Below are positions 35,480-44,275 of a stretch of 64,000 bases of DNA, one piece after another. Every line of letters begins with the position of its first letter. Within the stretch, counting starts at the first letter, position 1. Source of the stretch: Paenibacillus sp. V4I3 (GTDB lineage Bacteria > Bacillota > Bacilli > Paenibacillales > NBRC-103111); assembly GCF_030817215.1 (NCBI RefSeq), contig NZ_JAUSZA010000001.1, positions 1,132,501-1,196,500 of the forward strand. Reading direction: 5' to 3'. The translations under genes were made by a program, and so were the position numbers. The notes beneath the pieces were generated by a model. The model saw only the letters and a program-made list of their open reading frames with translations. It searched no databases and was not told where the DNA came from.

Positions 35480-36028
35480 ATGATTTTCATAGATAAGAAC
35501 CGCCTTAGTAAATCGTTAGTAGGGATAAGCCTTAGTCTTTCCTTGTTGACCGCGGGAGGCGTACTTTGGAGCCCGCAAGCTGCCCATGCTGCTATTGAAA
35601 CAAGCAGCTCTATAGATACGCTTGACGCTACAAGCACAGCGATAAGTGCGACGCGAGCAGATAGCATTGTCCGTACAGCCAAGTCCTATGTCGGCAAAGT
35701 GAGATATCGTTTCGGTGTCCGCGATATCCAACATTTAAAATTAGACTGTTCCGCGTTCACACAGCTCGTTTTCAAAAAAAATGGCATCACGATCCCTTGG
35801 GGATCGAGCGCACAAGCAAAAGTAGGAACTCCCGTTAAGTATAAATCGCAATTAAGAAAAGGCGATCTGGTTCTATTTAGCGTGAGCAAACCAGGCCGAA
35901 TAAATCACGTTGGCATTTATTTAGGGAATGGTAAATTCATTAGCAACACGACAAGCTCCGGTGTAGTTATAAGTGATTTAAACAAGGGATATTGGAAAGA
36001 TAGATTCATAAAAGGTCGTCGTTTATAA
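35480..36028 (+). CDS. Secreted NlpC/P60 peptidoglycan endopeptidase
   Basis: A 182-residue exported enzyme. A signal peptide ends near AAHA (about residue 36), followed by a short linker and one NlpC/P60 domain. The catalytic Cys is in LDCSAFTQ (about residue 90; Gly of the usual DCSG is Ala) and the His in INHVGIYLG (about 143). The usual third residue position is occupied by Asn (ISNTTS). It has no SH3 or LysM cell-wall-binding repeats, so it is a minimal hydrolase cutting within stem peptides. RBS AAGGAGGA. Confidence 0.88.
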   Translation: MIFIDKNRLSKSLVGISLSLSLLTAGGVLWSPQAAHAAIETSSSIDTLDATSTAISATRADSIVRTAKSYVGKVRYRFGVRDIQHLKLDCSAFTQLVFKKNGITIPWGSSAQAKVGTPVKYKSQLRKGDLVLFSVSKPGRINHVGIYLGNGKFISNTTSSGVVISDLNKGYWKDRFIKGRRL

Positions 36029-36083
36029 AAATGGACAAGCTGCTAAAGCGCGAAAACAGCGCTTACTTGAGCGCTCCCGCAGC

Positions 36084-36151
36084 TCACTCGATCTCCTTTC
36101 ATGGTGAAGCACTTATCACCATCGAGAGGGAATCGAGTTAGGGCTTTTTGT
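36084..36151 (+). terminator. Terminator after the NlpC/P60 gene
   Basis: ACTCGAT (36086-36092) pairs with ATCGAGT (36132-36138), with a nested GGTGA/TCACC stem, then TAGGGC and T5. A small AAGCGC/GCGCTT hairpin precedes it. Confidence 0.6.
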
Positions 36152-36216
36152 TGACCGAGGGCACTTTTAAATGGTATATAAAAGAAAACCGTTTGCAAGG
36201 GAGCAGAAGAAACGAA

Positions 36217-36618
36217 ATGACCTTAAAAAAAGCATTTGAAGATGTTAAAAAGTTTCATGAAACGTTTGAGCATCCAGTAGGCACATCCCCACAGCGCCTT
36301 TCCGAAAGCCGCAAAGCGGCTCGTCTAGCTTGGATGGAAGAGGAACTCCAGGAGTTTAAAGAAGCAGCCACACTGGAAGACGAAGTGGATGCGATGATTG
36401 ATGAGTTATATTTTGTCCTTGGTACATTGGTTGAAATGGGCGTGGAGCCTGGACCGATCTTTGACATTGTTCAGCATGCAAATATGTCTAAGGTATGGCC
36501 TGATGGTCAAGTTCATAAAAATGAGACCGGCAAGACCATCAAGCCCCCCCATTGGCAGGACCCATTCGACAAAATTAAAGCTGAAATTCACAGACAGCAA
36601 GGCAACCAAAATGGCTGA
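36217..36618 (+). CDS. MazG/PRA-PH-like nucleotide pyrophosphohydrolase
   Basis: A 133-residue all-alpha protein. The acidic pattern EEELQEF, then EVDAMIDELYFVLGTLVEMG (EExxE ... ExxxD) is the Mg-binding site of the MazG/phosphoribosyl-ATP pyrophosphohydrolase superfamily. It probably hydrolyses a nucleoside triphosphate to the monophosphate; which one cannot be told. ATG 36217 has GGGAG about 12 bases upstream; a longer frame from TTG 36148 starts in the preceding terminator and is rejected. Confidence 0.75.
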   Translation: MTLKKAFEDVKKFHETFEHPVGTSPQRLSESRKAARLAWMEEELQEFKEAATLEDEVDAMIDELYFVLGTLVEMGVEPGPIFDIVQHANMSKVWPDGQVHKNETGKTIKPPHWQDPFDKIKAEIHRQQGNQNG

Positions 36619-36631
36619 GGAGGGCGCAACA

Positions 36632-36844
36632 GTGGCATTTCACACGAAATTAAAAGAGCTCAGACAGCAGCAGAATCTAACTCTCCGTAAGCTCGGAGAG
36701 AAGGCAGGAATCAGCTATTCCATCCTTAATTCTATCGAAAATGGTCGAATCGAGCCGTCGAAAGATGTCGCATTAGCACTAGCCATTGCCTTGAAAATAG
36801 AGGACAGGGAAGAGTTCTTATCTTTAGCAAGAAATCCCTTCTAG
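36632..36844 (+). CDS. Small XRE-family DNA-binding protein
   Basis: A 70-residue protein that is essentially a single helix-turn-helix domain of the Cro/CI type (LTLRKLGEKAGISYSILNSI, then ENGRIEPS). GTG 36632 follows GAGGAGGG, which overlaps the stop codon of the MazG-like gene, so the two are translated together. It has no effector domain and probably acts as a dimer. Targets are unknown. Confidence 0.78.
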   Translation: MAFHTKLKELRQQQNLTLRKLGEKAGISYSILNSIENGRIEPSKDVALALAIALKIEDREEFLSLARNPF

Positions 36845-36850
36845 GGACAA

Positions 36851-36879
36851 TTGCATTACACGATATTGTGTGGTAAAGT
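36851..36879 (+). promoter_or_regulatory. Promoter of csp copy 1
   Basis: TTGCAT, a 17-base spacer and TAAAGT place the transcription start near 36886, giving a leader of about 134 bases before the cold-shock gene. Confidence 0.5.
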
Positions 36880-36906
36880 AATGTTAAGTCTTAAAGATTC
36901 ACCCTG

Positions 36907-36969
36907 AATTGCGTATTGCAAAGGGTTATCATTAAGTTAATGAAACCTTTTCCAATGTGTAATTTTTTT
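36907..36969 (+). promoter_or_regulatory. Leader hairpin with T-run before csp copy 1
   Basis: Arms at 36907-36927 and 36944-36964 pair over about 21 positions with four G-U pairs and one C-C mismatch around a 16-base loop, followed directly by T7. The same structure with compensating base changes occurs before csp copy 2 (58743-58808). It looks like an intrinsic terminator placed inside the leader, that is an attenuator. Confidence 0.65.
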
Positions 36970-37019
36970 GTTCGAAACAAGAAAAAAGACATGTTAATAA
37001 AACTTTGGAGGTATTACCC

Positions 37020-37220
37020 ATGGCAGTAGGAACAGTAAAATGGTTTAACGCAGAAAAAGGATTTGGCTTTATCGAAGTTGAAGGCGGCAACGATGTATTC
37101 GTACATTTCTCCGCAATCACTGGCGAAGGTTTCAAATCTTTGGACGAAGGCCAACGCGTTGAGTTCAACGTAGTTCAAGGCAACCGCGGACCACAAGCTG
37201 AGAACGTTGTAAAACTGTAA
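37020..37220 (+). CDS. Cold-shock protein (copy 1)
   Basis: A 66-residue single OB-fold RNA chaperone with RNP1 KGFGFIEV (residues 14-21) and RNP2 VFVHFS (about 27-32). It binds single-stranded RNA, melts secondary structure and can act as an antiterminator. ATG 37020 is 8 bases after TGGAGGT. It is nearly identical to the protein at 58854, and the two genes also share their leader structure. Confidence 0.95.
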   Translation: MAVGTVKWFNAEKGFGFIEVEGGNDVFVHFSAITGEGFKSLDEGQRVEFNVVQGNRGPQAENVVKL

Positions 37221-37248
37221 GCTTAGCTTGCACAAATAGCATTCTCGA

Positions 37249-37290
37249 AGAACGGCCTCTTAACATTACGTTGAGGGTCGTTCTTTTTTG
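37249..37290 (+). terminator. Terminator after csp copy 1
   Basis: AAGAACGGCCTC pairs with GAGGGTCGTTCTT (one bulge), followed by T-run. Confidence 0.85.
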
Positions 37291-37314
37291 CGTCCAGTTC
37301 TAAAGGCAGCCACA

Positions 37315-37341
37315 CAAAAATAAAGAGCCTCTTGGAGGCTC
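37315..37341 (-). terminator. Terminator of the importer 3 binding-protein gene
   Basis: GAGCCTC/GAGGCTC around a 3-base loop, followed on the minus strand by TTTATTTTT. Confidence 0.8.
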
Positions 37342-37355
37342 CTCATTCATGTAAA

Positions 37356-38672
37356 TTATTGATAATCTTTTGCCTTTTTCACAAGCTCGTCATAAGCAGC
37401 TTCCGGCGTTATTTTGCCGAACATCACTTTTTCACCGATACTCTTATAATCTTTAGCTGTATAATTACTCCAGCCTTTAGCTCCAGCATTGAAAGGCTGA
37501 GCGTCAGGAGCAACAGTTTTAATGAGTTCAATTTGTAATTTATCTGCGGCAGTTAACTTAGGTGTTAAGTAATCGAGCATTTTTTTGGAAACAGGAACAC
37601 CTCTTGTTGTCGTTAGAACGTCCGCGGCTTCGCTATCATTCACAAACCAGTCGATGAATTTCTTGGATTCTTCGGCATACTTGGAATCAGCACTTATGGA
37701 CCAGAACATGGAAGGCTTCAGAAATCCGCTGGATTGTGTCCCTTTAGGCTGAGCAATGAGTGAGTAAGCACCAGGCTTAACACCCTCATAACCAGGGAAT
37801 AGAGCGGCGAAAGTGCGTTTCATCAATACGCTGTCATTGTTCATTAAATCAAGCTTTGCGTCAGATTCTTTGTCTGTGCTGGCGATTTCTGCAGGAGGAA
37901 TAACCCCTGCTGTTCGCAGCTCAGCATATTTCTTAACAAAGGTTAGCCACGTATCTTTATCGAAGTTGAATTTGCCGTCCTCGGTTATCGGGTAGCCTTT
38001 GCCTTGGCTAATTTGATAAGAAGAATACATGGTATAATCGGATGTCGCATCCATCAACACATATTTGTCTTTATCAAGCTTAGCTTTCGCATCTTTACCA
38101 AATTGGAAGTATTCATCCCATGTCCAACCGTTTTTGGGAGGTGTAATCCCTAGTTTATCAACGGCATTCTTATTGTAGATCATACCAGTTGCATTATTGC
38201 CTAGCGCGATGGCATAAAGCTTATCTTTAAATTTCCCTGAATCCACGAGCGATTTGTCGATATCTTCGGTACGAATGCCTTTGGATAAGTCAGCCAGCTG
38301 GTTTCTGCCTGCATACTCGGCTAGCCATGCCGGATCCATTTGGATAATGTCAGGGGCATTTTTGGCTGCAGCTTGAGTAGCCAGCTTATCCGCGTAGCCA
38401 TCAAACCCAGAAAATTCTGGCTCAAAGGTCACGTTCGGATGTTTCTTTGTATACGCATCTAGTGCTTTTAATGTAGCGTCGTGCCTTGCCTGTGAACCCC
38501 ACCATACAATACGAAGCTTAACGGGCTGGGAGGTTGTAGCCGCGGGTGCTGCCGTTGCAGCAGGGCTGCTACCTGTAGTACTTGGTGTATTTCCGGAACC
38601 ACATGCACTTAGGGACAGCGCTATCATGGCAGTCATCGAGAGCATGCTCCATTTTCTCATCTGCACGTTCAT
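37356..38672 (-). CDS. Sugar-binding lipoprotein (importer 3)
   Basis: A 438-residue family-1 solute-binding lipoprotein: lipobox LSAC (Cys about residue 24), a Ser/Thr/Ala linker and a two-lobed fold. Start ATG 38672 follows AAAGGGGA. It has its own promoter (TATAAT read leftward at 38718-38713) with an upstream motif also found before the permease operon of this module, so a common activator is likely. It is the last gene of the module. Confidence 0.88.
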   Translation of the reverse strand: MNVQMRKWSMLSMTAMIALSLSACGSGNTPSTTGSSPAATAAPAATTSQPVKLRIVWWGSQARHDATLKALDAYTKKHPNVTFEPEFSGFDGYADKLATQAAAKNAPDIIQMDPAWLAEYAGRNQLADLSKGIRTEDIDKSLVDSGKFKDKLYAIALGNNATGMIYNKNAVDKLGITPPKNGWTWDEYFQFGKDAKAKLDKDKYVLMDATSDYTMYSSYQISQGKGYPITEDGKFNFDKDTWLTFVKKYAELRTAGVIPPAEIASTDKESDAKLDLMNNDSVLMKRTFAALFPGYEGVKPGAYSLIAQPKGTQSSGFLKPSMFWSISADSKYAEESKKFIDWFVNDSEAADVLTTTRGVPVSKKMLDYLTPKLTAADKLQIELIKTVAPDAQPFNAGAKGWSNYTAKDYKSIGEKVMFGKITPEAAYDELVKKAKDYQ

Positions 38673-38741
38673 TGAAAATCCCCTTTCACTACCTCATTAT
38701 CTTTACAAGTTAATTATAGGACAACTGAAAAGAAGAAAAAG

Positions 38742-38768
38742 GAGAGTAATGAACACACTTCTTTCACT
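38742..38768 (-). promoter_or_regulatory. Putative response-regulator site before the lipoprotein gene
   Basis: Read on the plus strand, GAGAGTAATGAACACA followed by TTC and TTCAC matches the sequence at 44124-44150 before the permease operon. In both places it lies 23-24 bases upstream of the -10 hexamer, where an AraC-type activator would contact polymerase. Confidence 0.6.
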
Positions 38769-38807
38769 ATTGATCACAATATGGCGATGAATAGGTATCA
38801 TTCCCGA

Positions 38808-40424
38808 TTATAACCCGCTTTTACTTACTTCACTCGGGCTAATACCATTATATTTTTTGAAAATAGAGCTAAAATAAGGGACGTTTTTATAGCCAACTTT
38901 TTCGGATATCTCATATATCAAATATTTGCCTTCGGCCAGAAGGGCTTGTGCCTTCTTCATCCGTACTTGTATGACGTAGTTCGTGAAGGTTTCACCGGTC
39001 GCTTTCTTGAATATTTGATTCAAATAATTGCGAGACAAGTAAAGCTGCTTCGACATATCTTCCAAGTTGATCTCTTCGGAATAGTGATCGTGTGCATACT
39101 GAATCATGAAATCAACCGCTTCTTTATGTTTGGAATTCTCGTTCCAATGGCGGCTGGTTGCAATGATATGAATTTTACCCTGCAGCCATTGCTGCAATTG
39201 CTCTGGTGTTTGGATTTGAATAATTTCCGGCTGCAGCTTCATTTCTGGAAACAGTTCATCAAGCACAATACCTACGCTGTATAAGGAATAAGCAAATATG
39301 GTCCAAAGCTCTGTACATAAATACTGCAAGTAAGCCGGGGTTATGGTTGACATGGTTTGCAGCCGGTTGATGTAAGCTTCCACAATCTGTGCAGCCGTTT
39401 CTTCTTTGGAATACACAATCGCTTCCGCAAGCTCTTGATAAAACTTAATAGGACGAATAGCAAGTTCTTTCTCTGATGGAATCGTAGATGGATGTTCTCG
39501 TGCAAGCGGCGGGATAATGGTCATCTGCAATAAATCTAGAAAAGCTTCCTCGGTGGAATCCGATATTTCCTGCCATGATTCCTTCATCTGGCCTAACCCT
39601 ATACGGATCGTTAGCCGCAGGTACGTAAGGACACAGTCCGTAATTCGCTCACCAATCAATTGAATCCTACGCATCGCGTCATCTGACACACTCGAACGCT
39701 CAACATGAAACATAATCGCGGCATGATGGCTGTGAAGCTCAATGAAGTCGGACTCAGGCCAATCTTCGGCCAAAATTTCTCTAATAATATTAGCTAATGC
39801 AAAACGAAACAAATTCCAATCGATTAGCGATAGGTTAGCCGTACGAACAGTGCTCATCAGCTCTATACCCATCACGAGGTGGTTTCTGTGCAGCCAGTAG
39901 GCTTGTTCAGATAGCTGAATGCTTTCCGCGGCAATCGTTTCATTAAAGGTGCCGGTAATGACCGACTTCAACCATTCTTGCTGCACAAAGGGCTCATACA
40001 TCATCAGCCTTCTTTTGACTTCTTCTTGCTCTATTTTTTTCAGTTCTTTCGTTTCCAGTTCTTTAACGACTTTGGCTAGCACAGCCCCCAGCTCTTCAAT
40101 GGTTACGGGCTTGGACAAATAGTCACTCACCTGCAGCCGCAAAGCCTGCCGTGCATACTGGAAATCGGCATAACCGCTAAGGATAATCAGTTCACCGGGA
40201 AAGTTAGTTTCTCGGAGCTTTTCAATCATTTCCAGGCCGTTCATCACAGGCATGTAAATATCGGTAATCACGATATCAGGCTGAGTTTGTCGAACCATCT
40301 CTAGACCTTCGGCGCCATCACTGGCTTCACCCACTAATTCTGCGTCAATGGACTCCCAGGGAATCGCCTTCTTCATACCTTCCAACACTTGAAAGTCGTC
40401 ATCAATAATGAGTATTTTCCACAT
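38808..40424 (-). CDS. YesN-type response regulator (module 3)
   Basis: A 538-residue regulator of full YesN length: receiver domain (LIIDDD, phospho-acceptor Asp in VITDIYMPVMNG about residue 55, Lys in YLSKPV about 104), a long linker of unknown fold (about 130-430), and an AraC-type DNA-binding domain (about 435-535). ATG 40424 is preceded by GGAG and overlaps the kinase gene by 23 bases. It probably activates the two promoters that share the GAGAGTAATGAACACA motif. Confidence 0.9.
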   Translation of the reverse strand: MWKILIIDDDFQVLEGMKKAIPWESIDAELVGEASDGAEGLEMVRQTQPDIVITDIYMPVMNGLEMIEKLRETNFPGELIILSGYADFQYARQALRLQVSDYLSKPVTIEELGAVLAKVVKELETKELKKIEQEEVKRRLMMYEPFVQQEWLKSVITGTFNETIAAESIQLSEQAYWLHRNHLVMGIELMSTVRTANLSLIDWNLFRFALANIIREILAEDWPESDFIELHSHHAAIMFHVERSSVSDDAMRRIQLIGERITDCVLTYLRLTIRIGLGQMKESWQEISDSTEEAFLDLLQMTIIPPLAREHPSTIPSEKELAIRPIKFYQELAEAIVYSKEETAAQIVEAYINRLQTMSTITPAYLQYLCTELWTIFAYSLYSVGIVLDELFPEMKLQPEIIQIQTPEQLQQWLQGKIHIIATSRHWNENSKHKEAVDFMIQYAHDHYSEEINLEDMSKQLYLSRNYLNQIFKKATGETFTNYVIQVRMKKAQALLAEGKYLIYEISEKVGYKNVPYFSSIFKKYNGISPSEVSKSGL

Positions 40425-42162
40425 GATACTTCTCCTCGACTTCTTCTTTATTTTGGATTTGCGGCAATAGAATGGTGACTTCGGTGCCCGTGCCTTCCGT
40501 ACTTGTAATATGGACCCCATAAGGAGGCCCGAAATAAGCCTCAATTCGTTCTTTCACATTTCGCAATCCGTAACCGCCTGTTTTCCTTGCCTTAGGTTGA
40601 TCCCAATCGGCTCGCAGCCCAACACCATCATCCCAAACTTGAAATTGGATATCTTGTTGAAGCAGCTGCACACTTACTCGGATTTCTCCTTTTTTTCGCC
40701 CGTGAAACCCGTGGATGATCGCATTTTCGATAAAAGGCTGCAAGGTTAGCCTCGGTACATAGAGTTCTTTGGCTGTTTCATCGACAGAGATGGTGAATGC
40801 CAAGCGATCGCCCCAACGAATTTGCTGAATTTGCAAATAACATTCGACATGGGTCATCTCGTCCGCGATCGGAATCAATGTCTCACCATTGGATAGGCCG
40901 ATGCGAAACATTTTACCCATTAAGGAAAGGATCTTACTGATTTTAGTTTGACCGGAATCAATAGCTAACCAGTTTAATTGATCCAATGTGTTGTACAGAA
41001 AATGGGGATTAATCATGGCTTGCAGCGCCTTAATTTCAGCTTCGCGTTGGCGCTTGTGCTGAGCTTTCAATGAGGTTAAAAGTTCCTCAATTCGTTCCAT
41101 TTGTTTACGATAGCCGTTAAATAAATTTCCAAACTCATTGGTGTAGTCCGTAGGCAAGTCCGAAACAAAACCTCGATCGGGAAGCTTACTCATAAAAGCA
41201 ACCAAAAGTCGAATTGGATTGGTGAATTGTCTAGATATAAAGAAAGTGAAAAAGGAAGCGATAAAAATGGCGGATAAGCCAACGGTTAAGAGAATTAGTG
41301 CTAATCGAATACTGCCATGGACAATGCTCTTCCACGGTGTCACCTCAACCAATGTCCAATTCGAAGGGGATTTACTCCAAACGAGTAAGGATTCATTTTG
41401 TTGTTTGGCTGTTAAATGAACACTTCCGGACTTCTCCTGGATCAACCTAATCTTCTCCAGCTCACTCTCTTGTATGTTGGGATCGCCAATGGCAGCAATC
41501 GTTCTGCCGCCAGCATCAACTAATAGTCTGCTTCTTCCCTCCGTTTCACCTCGAATCAAATTCTGGATCTCAGATGATTTCACATTGAGCAAGAGCAAGC
41601 CATAATAGATACCAGAGTTATTGTAAAGCTTTCTTGCAAAGCTAGTAACAGATAACGAGCCTTTATTCGTCTGAATGGTTCGTTCTTTTATCCAGGCAAA
41701 ATCATTATTTTGGATGTCCGAGTACCAATCCTCGTCCTTCACCCTTTTTAAGTCATAAACGCGAACTGGCCCCTGAGCATCTGTCACAAACGGGCGCTCG
41801 ATATATAATGAAATGGATTGCACCATTGTCGTGCTGTACGTAATGCTGGCAAGAAGCTTACCCAAATCTTCTTTACGTTTGTTTCGTTCAAATAAGTCAC
41901 TCTCCAACGGATCATACCCAATGATATCGATATTTCTATAGGCTGCGAGAGACATTTGCTCAATAGAGTTCAACTGAGTGACCAAGCGCTTATTCAACTC
42001 ATTTAACAGATCCTGCTGATAATTAGCCGTATTGTCAGCTAACTCGCGTGAAGTTAGACTGTAGCTGATCCAGGAGGAAATGAGCAACAGCACGGCAATG
42101 AATGCGGCGAAGCTTCCAAAGAACAGGCGACCGATTCGAACGCGCTTGAATAAGTTAAACAC
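40402..42162 (-). CDS. YesM-type sensor histidine kinase (module 3)
   Basis: A 586-residue membrane kinase with GTG start after GAGGAGGAG. It has two helices flanking an extracellular sensor (about residues 35-285), a HAMP region, MINPHFLYNTLDQ with the phosphorylated His (about residue 385), and the HATPase domain (IENAIIHGFHG about 475; GYGLRNVKERIE about 540). It is paired with the overlapping regulator gene and separated from the upstream permease genes by a terminator-like hairpin. Confidence 0.9.
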   Translation of the reverse strand: MFNLFKRVRIGRLFFGSFAAFIAVLLLISSWISYSLTSRELADNTANYQQDLLNELNKRLVTQLNSIEQMSLAAYRNIDIIGYDPLESDLFERNKRKEDLGKLLASITYSTTMVQSISLYIERPFVTDAQGPVRVYDLKRVKDEDWYSDIQNNDFAWIKERTIQTNKGSLSVTSFARKLYNNSGIYYGLLLLNVKSSEIQNLIRGETEGRSRLLVDAGGRTIAAIGDPNIQESELEKIRLIQEKSGSVHLTAKQQNESLLVWSKSPSNWTLVEVTPWKSIVHGSIRLALILLTVGLSAIFIASFFTFFISRQFTNPIRLLVAFMSKLPDRGFVSDLPTDYTNEFGNLFNGYRKQMERIEELLTSLKAQHKRQREAEIKALQAMINPHFLYNTLDQLNWLAIDSGQTKISKILSLMGKMFRIGLSNGETLIPIADEMTHVECYLQIQQIRWGDRLAFTISVDETAKELYVPRLTLQPFIENAIIHGFHGRKKGEIRVSVQLLQQDIQFQVWDDGVGLRADWDQPKARKTGGYGLRNVKERIEAYFGPPYGVHITSTEGTGTEVTILLPQIQNKEEVEEKYHVENTHY

Positions 42163-42195
42163 AGCAGCTCCTCCTCATTTACTTCCATAAAAGTG

Positions 42196-42226
42196 GAAAA
42201 AAGGCTGCAGGTAGCGCAACCTTTTT
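42196..42226 (-). terminator. Hairpin between permease and kinase genes
   Basis: On the minus strand, AAAAAGGTTGC pairs with GCAGCCTTTTT (one G-U) around a 7-base loop, ending in T6. It should stop or attenuate transcription from the permease genes into the kinase-regulator genes. Confidence 0.65.
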
Positions 42227-42241
42227 CATTATTATATTATT

Positions 42242-43093
42242 CTATCCTTTCACTGCACCTGAAGCAATGCCATCGACGAAATGGCGCTGCGCCATAAAAA
42301 AGAGAATCAGTGAAGGAATAATAGAAACGAGCGACATGGCAAGTAATTGTCCCCACGGAAGCGCAGATTGGCTGTCAACGAACAGCTTCAAGGCTAGACC
42401 GACGGTGTATTTGCTCACAGAATTGATATACAGCAAGTGTCCGAAGAAATCATCCCAATTCCAAAGAAAACAATAAATGGCGACCGTTACGAGTGCGGGT
42501 TTCGTTAAGGGCAGCACAATTCGTAAGTAAATGCCGAACCAGCTGCAGCCGTCCATTTTGGCCGATTCATCCAGCTCCCGCGGAATTCCGCGAATAAACT
42601 GCACCAACAGGAAGATAAAGAAGGGTCCTCCGATACCGCCAGCTAGGGCATGTGGAACATAGAAAGGCAGATACGTATTGACCCAACCCCAAGTATTAAA
42701 CATGATGTACTGGGGAACCAGTGTCACTTGACTTGGCAGCATCAGGGTGACCATCAGAATGGAAAACCAGAAATTTTTCAGCGGAAAATCCAATCGAGCG
42801 AAACCAAAAGCCACCAAGCTGCAGGAAATGATAGATGTTATAAGTACTCCAGCAATCAGTTCAAATGTATTCAGATAAAAATGTGTAAAGGTAAACTTAG
42901 GAATGGCTACCCACCCTTGGCTGAAGTTACTCCATAACCACTCTGTAGGAAAGAAGCTGGGCGAGCTCATCTCCGCGTTCGATTTAAAGGCTGCTCCAAC
43001 CCACCATAACATGGGATATATCATGACTAGACTAAACAGTGCTAATAAGAAATGCATTCGGAAAGTCCGTGCTCCAATCAGATGGTTTCTCAT
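42242..43093 (-). CDS. Sugar ABC transporter permease, MalG type (importer 3)
   Basis: A 283-residue six-helix permease with the EAA loop at about residues 175-194 (DESAKMDGCSWFGIYLRI) and C-terminus FVDGIASGAVKG. Start ATG 43093 follows AAGGAGGGAG and overlaps the end of the first permease gene by 4 bases, so the two are coupled. Confidence 0.9.
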   Translation of the reverse strand: MRNHLIGARTFRMHFLLALFSLVMIYPMLWWVGAAFKSNAEMSSPSFFPTEWLWSNFSQGWVAIPKFTFTHFYLNTFELIAGVLITSIISCSLVAFGFARLDFPLKNFWFSILMVTLMLPSQVTLVPQYIMFNTWGWVNTYLPFYVPHALAGGIGGPFFIFLLVQFIRGIPRELDESAKMDGCSWFGIYLRIVLPLTKPALVTVAIYCFLWNWDDFFGHLLYINSVSKYTVGLALKLFVDSQSALPWGQLLAMSLVSIIPSLILFFMAQRHFVDGIASGAVKG

Positions 43094-44052
43094 TTTCTTC
43101 TCCCTCCTTCGGTTTCATAGAATACCCAGTAACGGGATGAGGCGAAAATTAAAGCCGTTACGATCGCAATCACCACAAGGAGTATCCATGCCAGAGCGGA
43201 AGCATAACCCATCTCATATCTAGAAAAAGCGCGATCATACAGGTATAAAGCGTACATATACGTGGAGTTAATAGGTCCGCCTTTCGTAATAATGAAGGCT
43301 TGGGTAAACATTTGAAAGGAACCGATTGTCTGCAGAACGAGATTAAACAACAGTACAGGCGATAGCATAGGTAGAGTAATACTAACAAACTGTCTGACTT
43401 TAGATGCACCATCTACGGAAGAGGCCTCGTATAACTCGGCAGGTATTTGTTTTAATCCGGCTAGGAAAATAACCATCGAAGAACCAAACTGCCAAGCAAC
43501 CAGAATAATTAAGGTACCTAATGCCGTATTGGGATTGCTAATCCAACTGATTCCCTCAATACCGAAATAACTTAAAAATCGATTGATAAAACCGTTAATA
43601 CCGAAAATATTTTGCCAGAGAATAGCTACAGCAATGCTGCTCCCTATTAGTGAAGGCAAATAGATGAATGTTCGATAAACAGAAATCCCTTTTATTTTCT
43701 TGTTGAGTACCATAGCAACCATTAAGGCGCTGAAGAGTTTGATTGGCACGGATAAAACGACGAAAAGAATCGTTATTTTCAATGATTGACGAAACATCTC
43801 ATCGTCTGCAAAAATACGCTCATAGTTTCTCAGACCAATCCACTCTGGCGCATCTAACAACGTATATTTAGTAAATGAGTAATACATCGATTGAACCATC
43901 GGCCATAAGGTTAACAGGAGAAATCCAAGTAACCACGGGGAAATAAATAGATACCCAGCTATGGGTGATTCCCAGCGCCCTTTCAGGGTGAATGCTGTTG
44001 TCTTTTTGCGAGAGGAAAGCTTTTGGTTAGCAATGCTAGTTTCAGGCTTCAT
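43090..44052 (-). CDS. Sugar ABC transporter permease, MalF type (importer 3)
   Basis: A 320-residue permease with a short cytoplasmic N-terminus, six helices and the EAA loop at about residues 205-224 (YEASSVDGASKVRQF). It is the first gene of the module, read from a -10 (TATACT) at 44099-44094 with the proposed activator site upstream. As in modules 1 and 2 there is no ATPase gene. Confidence 0.9.
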   Translation of the reverse strand: MKPETSIANQKLSSRKKTTAFTLKGRWESPIAGYLFISPWLLGFLLLTLWPMVQSMYYSFTKYTLLDAPEWIGLRNYERIFADDEMFRQSLKITILFVVLSVPIKLFSALMVAMVLNKKIKGISVYRTFIYLPSLIGSSIAVAILWQNIFGINGFINRFLSYFGIEGISWISNPNTALGTLIILVAWQFGSSMVIFLAGLKQIPAELYEASSVDGASKVRQFVSITLPMLSPVLLFNLVLQTIGSFQMFTQAFIITKGGPINSTYMYALYLYDRAFSRYEMGYASALAWILLVVIAIVTALIFASSRYWVFYETEGGRRK

Positions 44053-44093
44053 CCGGATAAACCGCCTTTCATTTCAATAACACCTTTATGTTT

Positions 44094-44150
44094 AGTATAA
44101 AAGGTATTGCTCACCCGAAAAATGAGAGTAATGAACACAATTCATTCACA
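44094..44150 (-). promoter_or_regulatory. Promoter and activator site of the importer 3 permease operon
   Basis: TATACT (44099-44094 on the minus strand) is the likely -10. The plus-strand sequence GAGAGTAATGAACACA plus TTCATTCAC (44124-44150) corresponds to the element at 38742-38768, at the same distance from the -10. Confidence 0.6.
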
Positions 44151-44227
44151 ATCGAACAAATTGTTCTGAGAAAATAAAATTGTAGATTGACGGTGTTGAT
44201 TTTTTAGACAATATGTTTCTAATAAAC

Positions 44228-44270
44228 AAAAACCCAGTCAAAACACTAAAATAAAGTGTTTGACTGGGTT
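44228..44270 (-). terminator. Terminator after the methyltransferase remnant
   Basis: AACCCAGTCAAACACT pairs with AGTGTTTTGACTGGGTT (one bulge), followed on the minus strand by T5. Confidence 0.85.
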
Positions 44271-44275
44271 CACCT

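Noticed and set aside
36148..36216. Longer start for the MazG-like protein at TTG 36148
   Set aside because: This start lies within the T-run of the preceding terminator and lacks a ribosome binding site; ATG 36217 starts at the conserved domain.
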